A stretch of DNA of 5,006 bases from Candidatus Neomicrothrix sp. UBA7884 (GTDB lineage Bacteria; Actinomycetota; Acidimicrobiia; Acidimicrobiales; MedAcidi-G1). The first letter of the stretch is position 1, and every line of letters begins with the position of its first letter. The notes under the pieces are model-generated. The model had not been told where the DNA came from and ran no database searches. It saw only the letters and a list, made by a program, of their open reading frames with translations. A program made the position numbers and the translations under genes. Where the stretch lies: assembly GCA_002501135.1 (NCBI GenBank), contig DLRQ01000003.1, forward strand, positions 1 to 5,006. Reading direction: 5' to 3'. Below, in pieces: positions 1 to 5,006 of this stretch.

Positions 1-1196
1 GCGTCGGCCATCGCGTCGATGATGCGGCCGATCTCATCGTCGGTGATGACGAGAGGCGGACAGATGGCCAGGCAGGTGCCCATTGGCCTCACGATGACAC
101 CGGCCTCGAGCATTTTGTCGCGGGCCGGTACGGCATCGCGGCCCAGTTCGGCTGCGTAGATGGCTCCCATGCCGCGCCACGACTCGATAAGGCCGTCACC
201 CTCGAGGGCCGTGAGGCCGGCCCGCAGACGCTCACCGATGCTGTCGACACGGTCCACCAGTCCCTCGGCCTCCATCAGCTCGATGTTGGCTATACCGGCG
301 GCACAGGATGCGTTGTGACCCGAGTAGGTGTAACCGGTGCGGAGCAGGAAGCCGGGCTCCTCAAGTTCGCTGCACAAATCGCGCGAGACGATCACACCTG
401 AGAGTGGCTGGTAGCCGGAGGTCACGCCCTTGGCGAAGGTCATCAGGTCGGGGATGACCCCAAAGGTCTGGGCGCCGAACCAGTTGCCGGTGCGACCGAA
501 CCCGCAGATCACCTCGTCGAAGATGAGGAGCGCTCCGTGGTCGTCACAGAGACGACGCAGGCCCTCGAAGTAGCCGTCGACAGGCGGGTACACGCCGCCG
601 GCCCCCTGGACCGGTTCGGTCAGCACAGCGGCGATGCGCCCTCCGTGCTCCGCAAATACCGTGGCCGCCGCCTCCAGGTCATCGTGGGGAACCTCGACGA
701 AGTGGGGGACGAGGTCGCCCCAACCCTCACGGTTCAAGGCGATGCCCTGGGCCGACGTACCGCCGAAGTTGGTGCCGTGGTAGCCGTTGGTGCGCTTCAC
801 GATCACCTGGCGGCCCTCGTGGCCGCGACGCTGTTGAACCAGCCTTGCGATCTTGAGGGCGGTGTCGACCGCTTCAGACCCTGAGCAGCCGAGGAACACC
901 CGCCCATCAGGGTGAGGTGACCGCTCCACGATCATCTCGGCAACCTGCGCGGCTGGTCCGTTGGTGAACGGTGCGAACGTGTTGTAGGCCTCGATCTGGC
1001 GCATCTGGGTTGTGACGGCGTCGATGATCTCGGTGCGGCCGTGGCCTACCTGACAGAGCCACAGGTTGGCGATTCCGTCGACGTAGTCCCTGCCATCCGG
1101 GTCAAAGACGAGCGAGCCTTCGCCCCTCACAATGTTGAGGTAGTCATCCTCGGGCTTGCCTGGTGGTGAGAACGGGTGCAGCAATGCGTTGGTCAT
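1..1196 (-). CDS. Class III PLP-dependent aminotransferase (omega-transaminase type), C-terminus cut by window edge
   Basis: Translating the minus strand from the ATG at 1196 gives 398 uninterrupted codons with no stop before the window edge. The fold-type I, class III signatures are in order: SGSEA (residues 105-109, cofactor phosphate site), YHG (139-141, ring stacking), EPVQGAGG (194-201), FDEVICGFGRTG (226-237, with Asp227 expected to pair with the pyridine nitrogen), TFAKG (253-257, Lys256 the expected Schiff-base lysine) and TYSGH (290-294). VRPMG...CPPL (369-382) resembles the C-terminal region of amine:pyruvate transaminases, where the Arg equivalent to Arg370 binds the acceptor carboxylate. 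Relatives are about 420-460 residues, so probably only some 10-40 are missing. The enzyme should be cytosolic and move an amino group to a keto acid such as pyruvate. The amino donor cannot be read from sequence; taurine, beta-alanine, polyamines or other amines are possible. It is coupled to the upstream MFS gene by an ATGA overlap and has a strong AGGAGG site. Family assignment is firm; substrate is unknown. Confidence 0.95.
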   Translation of the reverse strand, partial: MTNALLHPFSPPGKPEDDYLNIVRGEGSLVFDPDGRDYVDGIANLWLCQVGHGRTEIIDAVTTQMRQIEAYNTFAPFTNGPAAQVAEMIVERSPHPDGRVFLGCSGSEAVDTALKIARLVQQRRGHEGRQVIVKRTNGYHGTNFGGTSAQGIALNREGWGDLVPHFVEVPHDDLEAAATVFAEHGGRIAAVLTEPVQGAGGVYPPVDGYFEGLRRLCDDHGALLIFDEVICGFGRTGNWFGAQTFGVIPDLMTFAKGVTSGYQPLSGVIVSRDLCSELEEPGFLLRTGYTYSGHNASCAAGIANIELMEAEGLVDRVDSIGERLRAGLTALEGDGLIESWRGMGAIYAAELGRDAVPARDKMLEAGVIVRPMGTCLAICPPLVITDDEIGRIIDAMAD

Positions 1197-2398
1197 CGAA
1201 AGAGCCTCCTGATCGTGCCAAATGGTACGCCCGGCCTGACCGGCTTGTGGTCCTCAGGCCGGGTCAGCACCGCCCCCACCACCAGGAGGAGGGCCATGAC
1301 AATGGCGGCGGTGAACCAGACGGTCTTGTCGCTGGTGGCGCTGTAGACGGCGGCGAATGCCAGGGATGCCACGGCACCAGTTGCCACCTCGACCGCTGTC
1401 ATCAGACCCTGGGCTGCGGCCTGGCGCTCCTCGGGCACGGCAGCTGATGCCAGCATCGGTGTCGATGGGAAGCCGAAGCCCTCGGCCACCGAGGTTGCCG
1501 AGGTCAGGAGTATCAGGGCCCAGGCACCGGGGACGATGCCGTAGAACGCGACCATGACTGTCATGATGCCAAGTGTCCCCACCGACCAGCGGCGGGCGCC
1601 GTAGCGCTGGGCAAGAACGCCTCCGACGGGTGAGAAGATTGGAAGTGGCATAGCGGCAATGGTCAGCGCAAACCCGATTAGTGCCTGAGAGGCACCTCTG
1701 GAGTCCAGTTCCAGTACCCAGACCGACTCGAACGCCCCGATCAGGACGAAGTAGGCCGAACCGATGCAGAGTGCGCCGATCAGGCGTCTGATCCGCAGCA
1801 GGCCTGTCATGCCTAGGCGCTCGGTGTCCTGCGCGGCGGTGTCGGGCTGGGCCTTGAAGGCGGCGGGGAGAAGCAGCAATAGGAACAGAGCCGATACCCA
1901 GAACCATGAGCGGAAGCCACCGATGGCGGTGACGGCGACGGCCAAGAGGGGGGCGGCGACGAAGCCGCCGACGTCGAAGGCTCCGAGCCGGCCCAGGTTG
2001 CGTCCCAGGTTGTCGGGGTCTGCCACGATCACGGTTCGCCGTGCAGCCGGGCTGCCGGCGCCGAGGGCGAAACCGAACGCCGCACGGCCGAGCACGTAGT
2101 GCCACAACTGGTCGCCCACGGCCAGCACAATCAGGGCACCGGCACCAATGACGAGGGCCCACTTCAGGAGTTGCGGTGACCTGCCCCTGTCCGCCAGCGG
2201 CGCCATCACGAGGCTGGCTATGAAGGCTGTGGCGAATCCCGTAGCGATGGCTATTCCGATGCCGAAGTCTGAGAATCCCAACTCGTGCTTCAGTTCGGCC
2301 AGCAGGGCCACCACTCCACCGAGGCCCGCAGACATCCCGAAGACGATCAGGTAGTAGGGGGCCAGGTTGGGTCCCGTCTGTTCACCGCCGATTTGCAT
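1193..2398 (-). CDS. MFS (major facilitator superfamily) transporter
   Basis: A 401-residue, strongly hydrophobic protein with alternating membrane segments, consistent with the usual 12-helix MFS fold and its normal length of about 400. A motif-A-like loop, APLADRGRSPQLL, lies at residues 66-78 between helices 2 and 3. A second copy-like loop, GGVLAQRYGARRW, is at 259-271 in the C-terminal half. A longer polar stretch at about 181-205 marks the central cytoplasmic loop. The protein sits in the inner membrane and probably uses an ion gradient; direction and substrate cannot be read from sequence. The ATG at 2398 is preferred because it leaves 74 bp for a divergent promoter. A TTG at 2440 would add 14 polar residues. 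Neither start has a good Shine-Dalgarno site, so the start is uncertain. Its TGA stop overlaps the ATG of the aminotransferase, so the pair probably handles one substrate, such as uptake of an amino compound followed by transamination; this is inference. Confidence 0.9.
   Translation of the reverse strand: MQIGGEQTGPNLAPYYLIVFGMSAGLGGVVALLAELKHELGFSDFGIGIAIATGFATAFIASLVMAPLADRGRSPQLLKWALVIGAGALIVLAVGDQLWHYVLGRAAFGFALGAGSPAARRTVIVADPDNLGRNLGRLGAFDVGGFVAAPLLAVAVTAIGGFRSWFWVSALFLLLLLPAAFKAQPDTAAQDTERLGMTGLLRIRRLIGALCIGSAYFVLIGAFESVWVLELDSRGASQALIGFALTIAAMPLPIFSPVGGVLAQRYGARRWSVGTLGIMTVMVAFYGIVPGAWALILLTSATSVAEGFGFPSTPMLASAAVPEERQAAAQGLMTAVEVATGAVASLAFAAVYSATSDKTVWFTAAIVMALLLVVGAVLTRPEDHKPVRPGVPFGTIRRLFR
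1205..1210 (-). promoter_or_regulatory. Strong ribosome binding site (AGGAGG) for the aminotransferase
   Basis: On the minus strand a perfect AGGAGG lies 8 nt upstream of the aminotransferase ATG (1196-1194), inside the last codons of the transporter gene. It fixes the aminotransferase start and, with the ATGA stop/start overlap, suggests translational coupling. Confidence 0.85.
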
Positions 2399-2472
2399 CG
2401 GCGCAGTTTGGCATAGGGGTGCGCTTTCGGTAGTGCCCAATAGGCCCGTGCTGTGTCAGGATCCGGGCACCG
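2399..2472. promoter_or_regulatory. Divergent intergenic region, probable back-to-back promoters
   Basis: These 74 bp (only 32 bp if the transporter starts at TTG 2440) separate two genes reading away from each other, so both promoters should be here or just inside the genes. Core elements are weak. TTGGCA at 2408-2413 is a plausible plus-strand -35, but no good -10 follows at normal spacing. TATGCC on the minus strand (2415-2410) is a possible -10 close to the transporter ATG. An inverted pair, GTGCCC (2433-2438) and GGGCAC (2465-2470), puts the same GGGCAC on both strands around a centre near 2451 and could be half of a regulator site. No regulator gene lies in the window. Confidence 0.4.
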
Positions 2473-3612
2473 ATGCTGGAGTTCACAGAGGAACAGGATG
2501 CGTTTCGTGGCGTGGTCCGCGAGTTCGCCGAGGCCGAGATAGCCCCCCATGCCGAGGCATGGGACCGGGATCACACTTTCCCGACCGAAACAGTGTTGGC
2601 AATGGGTGATCTGGGCCTCTTCGGCCTGATGTTCGGATCTGAATGGGGTGGCGCAGATGCCGGCCTGACCACGCAGTGCATCGCCATCGAGGAGGTCGGC
2701 CGGATCGACCAGTCGATGGGCATAACTCTCGAGGCAGGGGTGTCGCTGGGGGCCAGGCCGATCGCCGAGTACGGCACCGATGAGCAAAAGGAGCAGTGGC
2801 TTCCGGATCTGGTGGCTGGCCGCCGCCTGGCCGCCTTCGGGCTCACCGAGCCGGGTGGTGGCTCCGACGCCGGGGCCACCGCCAGCCGGGCCGTGCTGGA
2901 CGGAGACGAATGGGTCATCGACGGGGCTAAGACGTTCATCACCAACTCAGGAACCGATATAACGAGCCTTGTCACCGTTACCGCCAGGACCGACCAGGGT
3001 GTCTCGGCCATCGTCGTCCCCGCTGACACACCGGGCCTCACGGTCGAACCCGCCTACAGAAAGATGGGTTGGCACGCCTCTGACACCCACGGCCTTGTCC
3101 TCGAGGACTGCCGGGTACCGGCAGGGAACCTGCTGGGCGAACCCGGCCGGGGCTTCGCACAGTTTCTCTCCACCCTCGACGACGGGCGTGTGGCCATTGC
3201 CGCTCTTGCAGTGGGCTTGATCGCCGGATGCCTTGACGAGTGCGTCCGCTACGCCAACGAGAGAACCGCCTTCGGGCGACCAATCGGCTCGTACCAGGCC
3301 ATCGCCTTCAAGTGCGCCGACATGGCGACCTCGCTGGAGACATCCCGACTTGTCACCTACCACGCAGCCGGGCTCCGCGATGCGGGCAGGCCCTACAAGA
3401 GGGAGGCGGCGATCGCCAAGCTCCACGCCACCGAGGCAGCCGTTACAGCAACCCGTGAGGCGACCCAGGTGTTCGGCGGGTACGGCTTCATCGACGAGAC
3501 CCCCGTCGCCCGCTTCTACCGTGACGCCAAGATCCTCGAGATCGGTGAGGGCACCAGCGAAATCCAGCGACTCGTCATCAGCCGTGACCTGGGGCTGGGG
3601 GAGCCCCGGTAG
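2473..3612 (+). CDS. Acyl-CoA dehydrogenase (short/branched-chain type, FAD-dependent)
   Basis: The 379-residue product has the normal length for soluble acyl-CoA dehydrogenases, which oxidise an acyl-CoA thioester to the trans-2-enoyl-CoA using FAD and electron-transfer flavoprotein. The order is: N-terminal helical domain (about 1-118); the first family signature FGLTEPGGGSDAG (122-134) opening the beta domain; LDDGR (235-239), then ERTAFGRPIGSYQ (263-275) in the C-terminal domain; and the second signature QVFGGYGFIDE...RFYRDAK (332-353). GEGTSEIQR (358-366) carries Glu359, the expected catalytic base in the position used by short-, medium- and short/branched-chain enzymes. The ATG start has AGGA at 2458-2461, 11 nt upstream, and the N-terminus LEFTEEQ is typical. 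It is the first gene of the rightward unit, 41 bp before the RidA-like gene. Its substrate is unknown. It does not look like glutaryl-CoA dehydrogenase, whose first signature usually reads EPNSGSD. No step of the 2-aminomuconate route needs it. Confidence 0.93.
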   Translation: MLEFTEEQDAFRGVVREFAEAEIAPHAEAWDRDHTFPTETVLAMGDLGLFGLMFGSEWGGADAGLTTQCIAIEEVGRIDQSMGITLEAGVSLGARPIAEYGTDEQKEQWLPDLVAGRRLAAFGLTEPGGGSDAGATASRAVLDGDEWVIDGAKTFITNSGTDITSLVTVTARTDQGVSAIVVPADTPGLTVEPAYRKMGWHASDTHGLVLEDCRVPAGNLLGEPGRGFAQFLSTLDDGRVAIAALAVGLIAGCLDECVRYANERTAFGRPIGSYQAIAFKCADMATSLETSRLVTYHAAGLRDAGRPYKREAAIAKLHATEAAVTATREATQVFGGYGFIDETPVARFYRDAKILEIGEGTSEIQRLVISRDLGLGEPR

Positions 3613-3653
3613 GGTCGGCCCCTGGGGGGGCGGAACCAACCAGAGGGAGCACG
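3613..3653 (+). other. Short intergenic gap without a convincing terminator
   Basis: This 41-bp gap contains a CCCCTGGGGGGG stretch (around 3619-3630) but no stem with a usable loop followed by a T run, so read-through from the dehydrogenase into the deaminase gene is likely. A ribosome binding site occupies its 3' end. Confidence 0.5.
3643..3649 (+). promoter_or_regulatory. Ribosome binding site (GAGGGAG) for the RidA-like gene
   Basis: GAGGGAG ends 4 nt before the GTG at 3654. It supports that GTG as the start over the in-frame GTG six codons... further in, at 3669, which lacks its own site. Confidence 0.7.
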
Positions 3654-4079
3654 GTGTCTGATGCAGGGGTGATTCCGGGGAGGGCCAGGCCGCTCGGCAT
3701 GTACCCCCACTACAAGCGTGCCGGTGACTACATCTACGTTTCCGGTACCAGCTCGCGTAGGGCCGACAACACCTTCGTCGGAGCCGAACCAGATGGCTCT
3801 GGTGGCATCGTGTTCGACATCAGGGAACAGACCCGGGCTGTCATCGGCAACATCGCTGGAGTCCTGGAGGCAGCCGGTTCCAGCCTCTCAGATCTGGTTG
3901 AGTTGTCCACCTTCCTTGTGGACATGGACGACTTCGAGGGCTACAACGAGGCCTACAGCGAGTTCTTCGACGAGTCAGGTCCGGCTCGTACTACGGTCGC
4001 AGTGCACCAACTTCCGGAGCCGCACATAATCATTGAGATTCGGGCCACTGCGTACCGGCCCGTCGAGAACCAGGAGTAG
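3654..4079 (+). CDS. nbaF: RidA (YjgF/YER057c) family protein, probable 2-aminomuconate deaminase
   Basis: The 141-residue product belongs to the RidA family of small trimeric, cofactor-free enamine/imine deaminases. It is longer than canonical RidA (about 128). Features that resemble characterised 2-aminomuconate deaminases (NbaF/AmnD, about 142 residues) as I recall them are: YPHYKRAGDYIYVSGTSSRR (17-36), DNTFVG, FDIREQTRAVIGNI (54-67), TFLVDMDDFEGYNEAY (86-101) and the ending ARTTVAVHQLPEPHIIIEIRA. Arg112 lines up with E. coli RidA Arg105, which binds the substrate carboxylate, and Glu128 with Glu120, so the active site looks intact. In the nba pathway this enzyme hydrolyses 2-aminomuconate to 4-oxalocrotonate and ammonia in the cytosol. 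The adjacent dioxygenase and kynureninase genes strongly favour this role over generic 2-aminoacrylate detoxification. The start is GTG with GAGGGAG upstream. The gene's last codons hold the ribosome binding site of the next gene. Family is near certain; the specific substrate is inferred from motifs plus context. Confidence 0.88.
   Translation: MSDAGVIPGRARPLGMYPHYKRAGDYIYVSGTSSRRADNTFVGAEPDGSGGIVFDIREQTRAVIGNIAGVLEAAGSSLSDLVELSTFLVDMDDFEGYNEAYSEFFDESGPARTTVAVHQLPEPHIIIEIRATAYRPVENQE
4072..4076 (+). promoter_or_regulatory. Ribosome binding site (AGGAG) for the dioxygenase gene, inside the upstream CDS end
   Basis: AGGAG overlaps the final codons of the RidA-like gene and lies 6 nt before the ATG at 4083. 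With only 3 bp between stop and start, the two genes must share a transcript and are probably translationally coupled. Confidence 0.85.
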
Positions 4080-4082
4080 GCG

Positions 4083-4619
4083 ATGCCCGCAGCCAACAGC
4101 ATGAAGGCCTTTAACTTCCAGGCCTGGATCGACGAACACCGCGACCTACTCAAGCCACCTGTCAACAACAAGCTCATCTGGACCGATGGTGACCTCATGG
4201 CATTCATCGTCGGTGGGCCCAACGTGCGCACCGACTACCACGATGACCCGGTCGACGAGTTCTTCTACCAGATTGAGGGCGACATGATCCTGCGGGTCAT
4301 GGAGGAGCCGGGTAGCCCGCCGGTCGACATCCCCATCAGGGAGGGCGAGGTGTTCTTCCTGCCGGCGCACACCCGGCATTCTCCGCAGCGCCCGGAGGCC
4401 GGAAGCATCGGTCTGGTCATAGAGCCGGCGCGTCCGGCGGGCGCGCCGGACGGCTTCGACTGGTACTGCCCCAACTGCTACCAGCTCGTCTACCGGGCCG
4501 AGGTGCTACTGAAGTCCATCGTCACCGACCTGCCGCCGCTGTTCGCTGCGTTCTACGGAGACGAGGAGAAGCGCACCTGCGGATCCTGCGGGCACCTGCA
4601 CCCGTCGCGGGACGGCTAG
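4083..4619 (+). CDS. nbaC: 3-hydroxyanthranilate 3,4-dioxygenase
   Basis: The 178-residue product is a bacterial-type, cupin-fold 3-hydroxyanthranilate 3,4-dioxygenase (the Cupriavidus metallidurans enzyme has 174). It uses Fe(II) and O2 to cleave the ring of 3-hydroxyanthranilate to ACMS. The stretch GGPNVRTDYHDDPVDEFFYQ (44-63) contains His53 and Glu59, and RHSPQRPEAG (98-107) contains His99; these match the iron ligands His51, Glu57 and His95 of that enzyme. Arg49, Arg103 and Glu114 match its substrate-binding Arg47, Arg99 and Glu110. The C-terminal rubredoxin-like second metal site is complete: CPNC (Cys129, Cys132) and CGSC (Cys166, Cys169). The +2 to +4 offset in numbering comes from a slightly longer loop near residues 74-80. 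KSIVTDLPPLFAAFY (144-158) is a further family signature. It sits 3 bp after the deaminase gene and just before kynureninase, which makes its substrate. No defects are seen and the assignment is very secure. Confidence 0.98.
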   Translation: MPAANSMKAFNFQAWIDEHRDLLKPPVNNKLIWTDGDLMAFIVGGPNVRTDYHDDPVDEFFYQIEGDMILRVMEEPGSPPVDIPIREGEVFFLPAHTRHSPQRPEAGSIGLVIEPARPAGAPDGFDWYCPNCYQLVYRAEVLLKSIVTDLPPLFAAFYGDEEKRTCGSCGHLHPSRDG

Positions 4620-4661
4620 TGGAGACTGACATCCCGTCGCACAACAGTTCCGAGGTCGGCA
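4620..4661 (+). other. Short gap between dioxygenase and kynureninase genes
   Basis: In these 42 bp no terminator or promoter is apparent. CCCGTCGC occurs at 4601-4608 and again at 4633-4640. A 5-bp hairpin (CCGTC/GACGG, 4602-4615) lies in the end of the dioxygenase gene but lacks a T tract. Both neighbours are in the same reading frame, separated by the TAG at 4617-4619. Confidence 0.5.
4652..4656 (+). promoter_or_regulatory. Ribosome binding site (GAGGT) for kynureninase
   Basis: GAGGT ends 5 nt before the GTG at 4662. It supports this GTG as the start, since no other standard start codon lies in frame between the TAG at 4617 and this point. Confidence 0.7.
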
Positions 4662-5006
4662 GTGCCTGAGCAGTACGACACCACCTATGCCTGCGCTGAG
4701 CGCCTCGATGCCGAGGACCCGCTGGCGCATATGCGCGACGAGTTCGTCATGCCGGTGGGCCCCAACGGAGAAGCCGAGGTCTACCTGGTCGGCAACTCGC
4801 TGGGGCTGCAGCCCCGGGCAGTGCGTACCTACATTGAGGCCGAGCTCGACAAGTGGGGCAGGCTGGGGGTGAAGGGCCACACAGAGGTCGACCGGGAGCC
4901 GACTTTCCCGTGGGAGTCCTACGAGGAGTCCCTCAACCACCAGATGGCTGCAGTCGTGGGAGCAGAGCCCGAAGAGGTTGTGGTCATGAACGGCCTGACC
5001 GTGAAC
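4662..5006 (+). CDS. kynU: Kynureninase, N-terminal 115 codons (cut by right window edge)
   Basis: From GTG 4662 the frame is open for exactly 115 codons to the window end; full kynureninases are about 400-465 residues, so about a quarter is present. Family motifs seen are VYLVGNSLGLQPRAV (about 43-57), the GVKGHTEVDREPTFPW region (about 70-85) typical of the substrate-channel loop, and EEVVVMNGLTVN (about 104-115), which starts the cofactor-binding part. The PLP lysine lies beyond the window. Kynureninase is a cytosolic, fold-type I PLP enzyme that splits 3-hydroxykynurenine (or kynurenine) into 3-hydroxyanthranilate (or anthranilate) and alanine, which feeds the dioxygenase encoded just upstream. 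The MNxLTVN form is closer, from memory, to the human and Bacteroidetes type than to the Pseudomonas type. The start is supported by GAGGT upstream and by the in-frame stop at 4617. Confidence 0.95.
   Translation, partial: MPEQYDTTYACAERLDAEDPLAHMRDEFVMPVGPNGEAEVYLVGNSLGLQPRAVRTYIEAELDKWGRLGVKGHTEVDREPTFPWESYEESLNHQMAAVVGAEPEEVVVMNGLTVN

Noticed and set aside
537..884. Plus-strand frame of 115 codons opposite the aminotransferase
   Set aside because: The minus-strand aminotransferase frame is continuous through this stretch with PLP motifs; the plus frame is its antisense shadow.
1254..2162. Long open frame (302 codons) on the minus strand inside the transporter gene
   Set aside because: It is a shifted frame of the transporter, rich in Arg/Pro/Gly as expected from out-of-frame high-G+C DNA, with no family motifs. 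The overlapping MFS frame has clear helices and motif A.
2347..2787. Open frame of 146 codons on the minus strand across the divergent region
   Set aside because: It overlaps both the dehydrogenase N-terminus and the transporter start, has Cys/His-rich low-complexity content typical of shadows and no motif or ribosome binding site that I can see.
2473..3612. Glutaryl-CoA dehydrogenase as the identity of the acyl-CoA dehydrogenase, which would link to classical lysine/tryptophan degradation
   Set aside because: The first signature is EPGGGSD, not the EPNSGSD form typical of glutaryl-CoA dehydrogenases, and the rest resembles short/branched-chain enzymes.
3616..3632. G/C-rich CCCCTGGGGGGG stretch as a terminator after the dehydrogenase gene
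   Set aside because: The complementary arms leave no room for a loop and no T run follows, so it does not look like an intrinsic terminator.
2947..3639. Open frame of 230 codons antisense to the acyl-CoA dehydrogenase
   Set aside because: The sense frame has complete family signatures; the antisense product has no recognisable domain and is a high-G+C shadow.
4602..4640. Hairpin CCGTC/GACGG with a nearby CCCGTCGC repeat as a terminator or attenuator between the dioxygenase and kynureninase genes
   Set aside because: The stem is only 5 bp, lies partly in coding sequence and has no T tract; short repeats of this kind are expected by chance in high-G+C DNA.

Overview
The window is high-G+C, densely coded bacterial DNA (G+C appears well above 60% by eye). 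It uses mixed ATG/GTG starts and clear AGGAG-type ribosome binding sites. This fits a high-G+C lineage such as an Actinomycetota-like (perhaps Acidimicrobiia-like) environmental bacterium, but nothing here fixes the taxon. No RNA gene, mobile element, CRISPR array or obvious foreign segment was found.

There are two divergent transcription units. Leftward (positions 2398 to 1): an MFS transporter followed by a PLP-dependent class III aminotransferase of the omega-transaminase type, joined by a 4-bp ATGA overlap. The aminotransferase runs off the left edge and lacks only its extreme C-terminus. Rightward (2473 to 5006): an acyl-CoA dehydrogenase, a RidA-family protein that resembles 2-aminomuconate deaminase, 3-hydroxyanthranilate 3,4-dioxygenase, and the first 115 codons of kynureninase, which runs off the right edge. 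Gaps on this strand are 41, 3 and 42 bp with no convincing terminator, so the genes look like one operon. A short shared region (2399-2472) separates the two units.

Function: the right half is a piece of a tryptophan/kynurenine catabolic cluster of the nba (2-aminomuconate) type. Kynureninase makes 3-hydroxyanthranilate (or anthranilate). The dioxygenase opens the ring to 2-amino-3-carboxymuconate semialdehyde (ACMS). Two enzymes not in this window (ACMS decarboxylase and 2-aminomuconate semialdehyde dehydrogenase) would give 2-aminomuconate, which the RidA-like enzyme would deaminate to 4-oxalocrotonate. The acyl-CoA dehydrogenase, transporter and transaminase have no established step in that route. 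Their link to it is inferred from position only. I do not see a wholly new system; the most useful open questions are the roles of these three partners.
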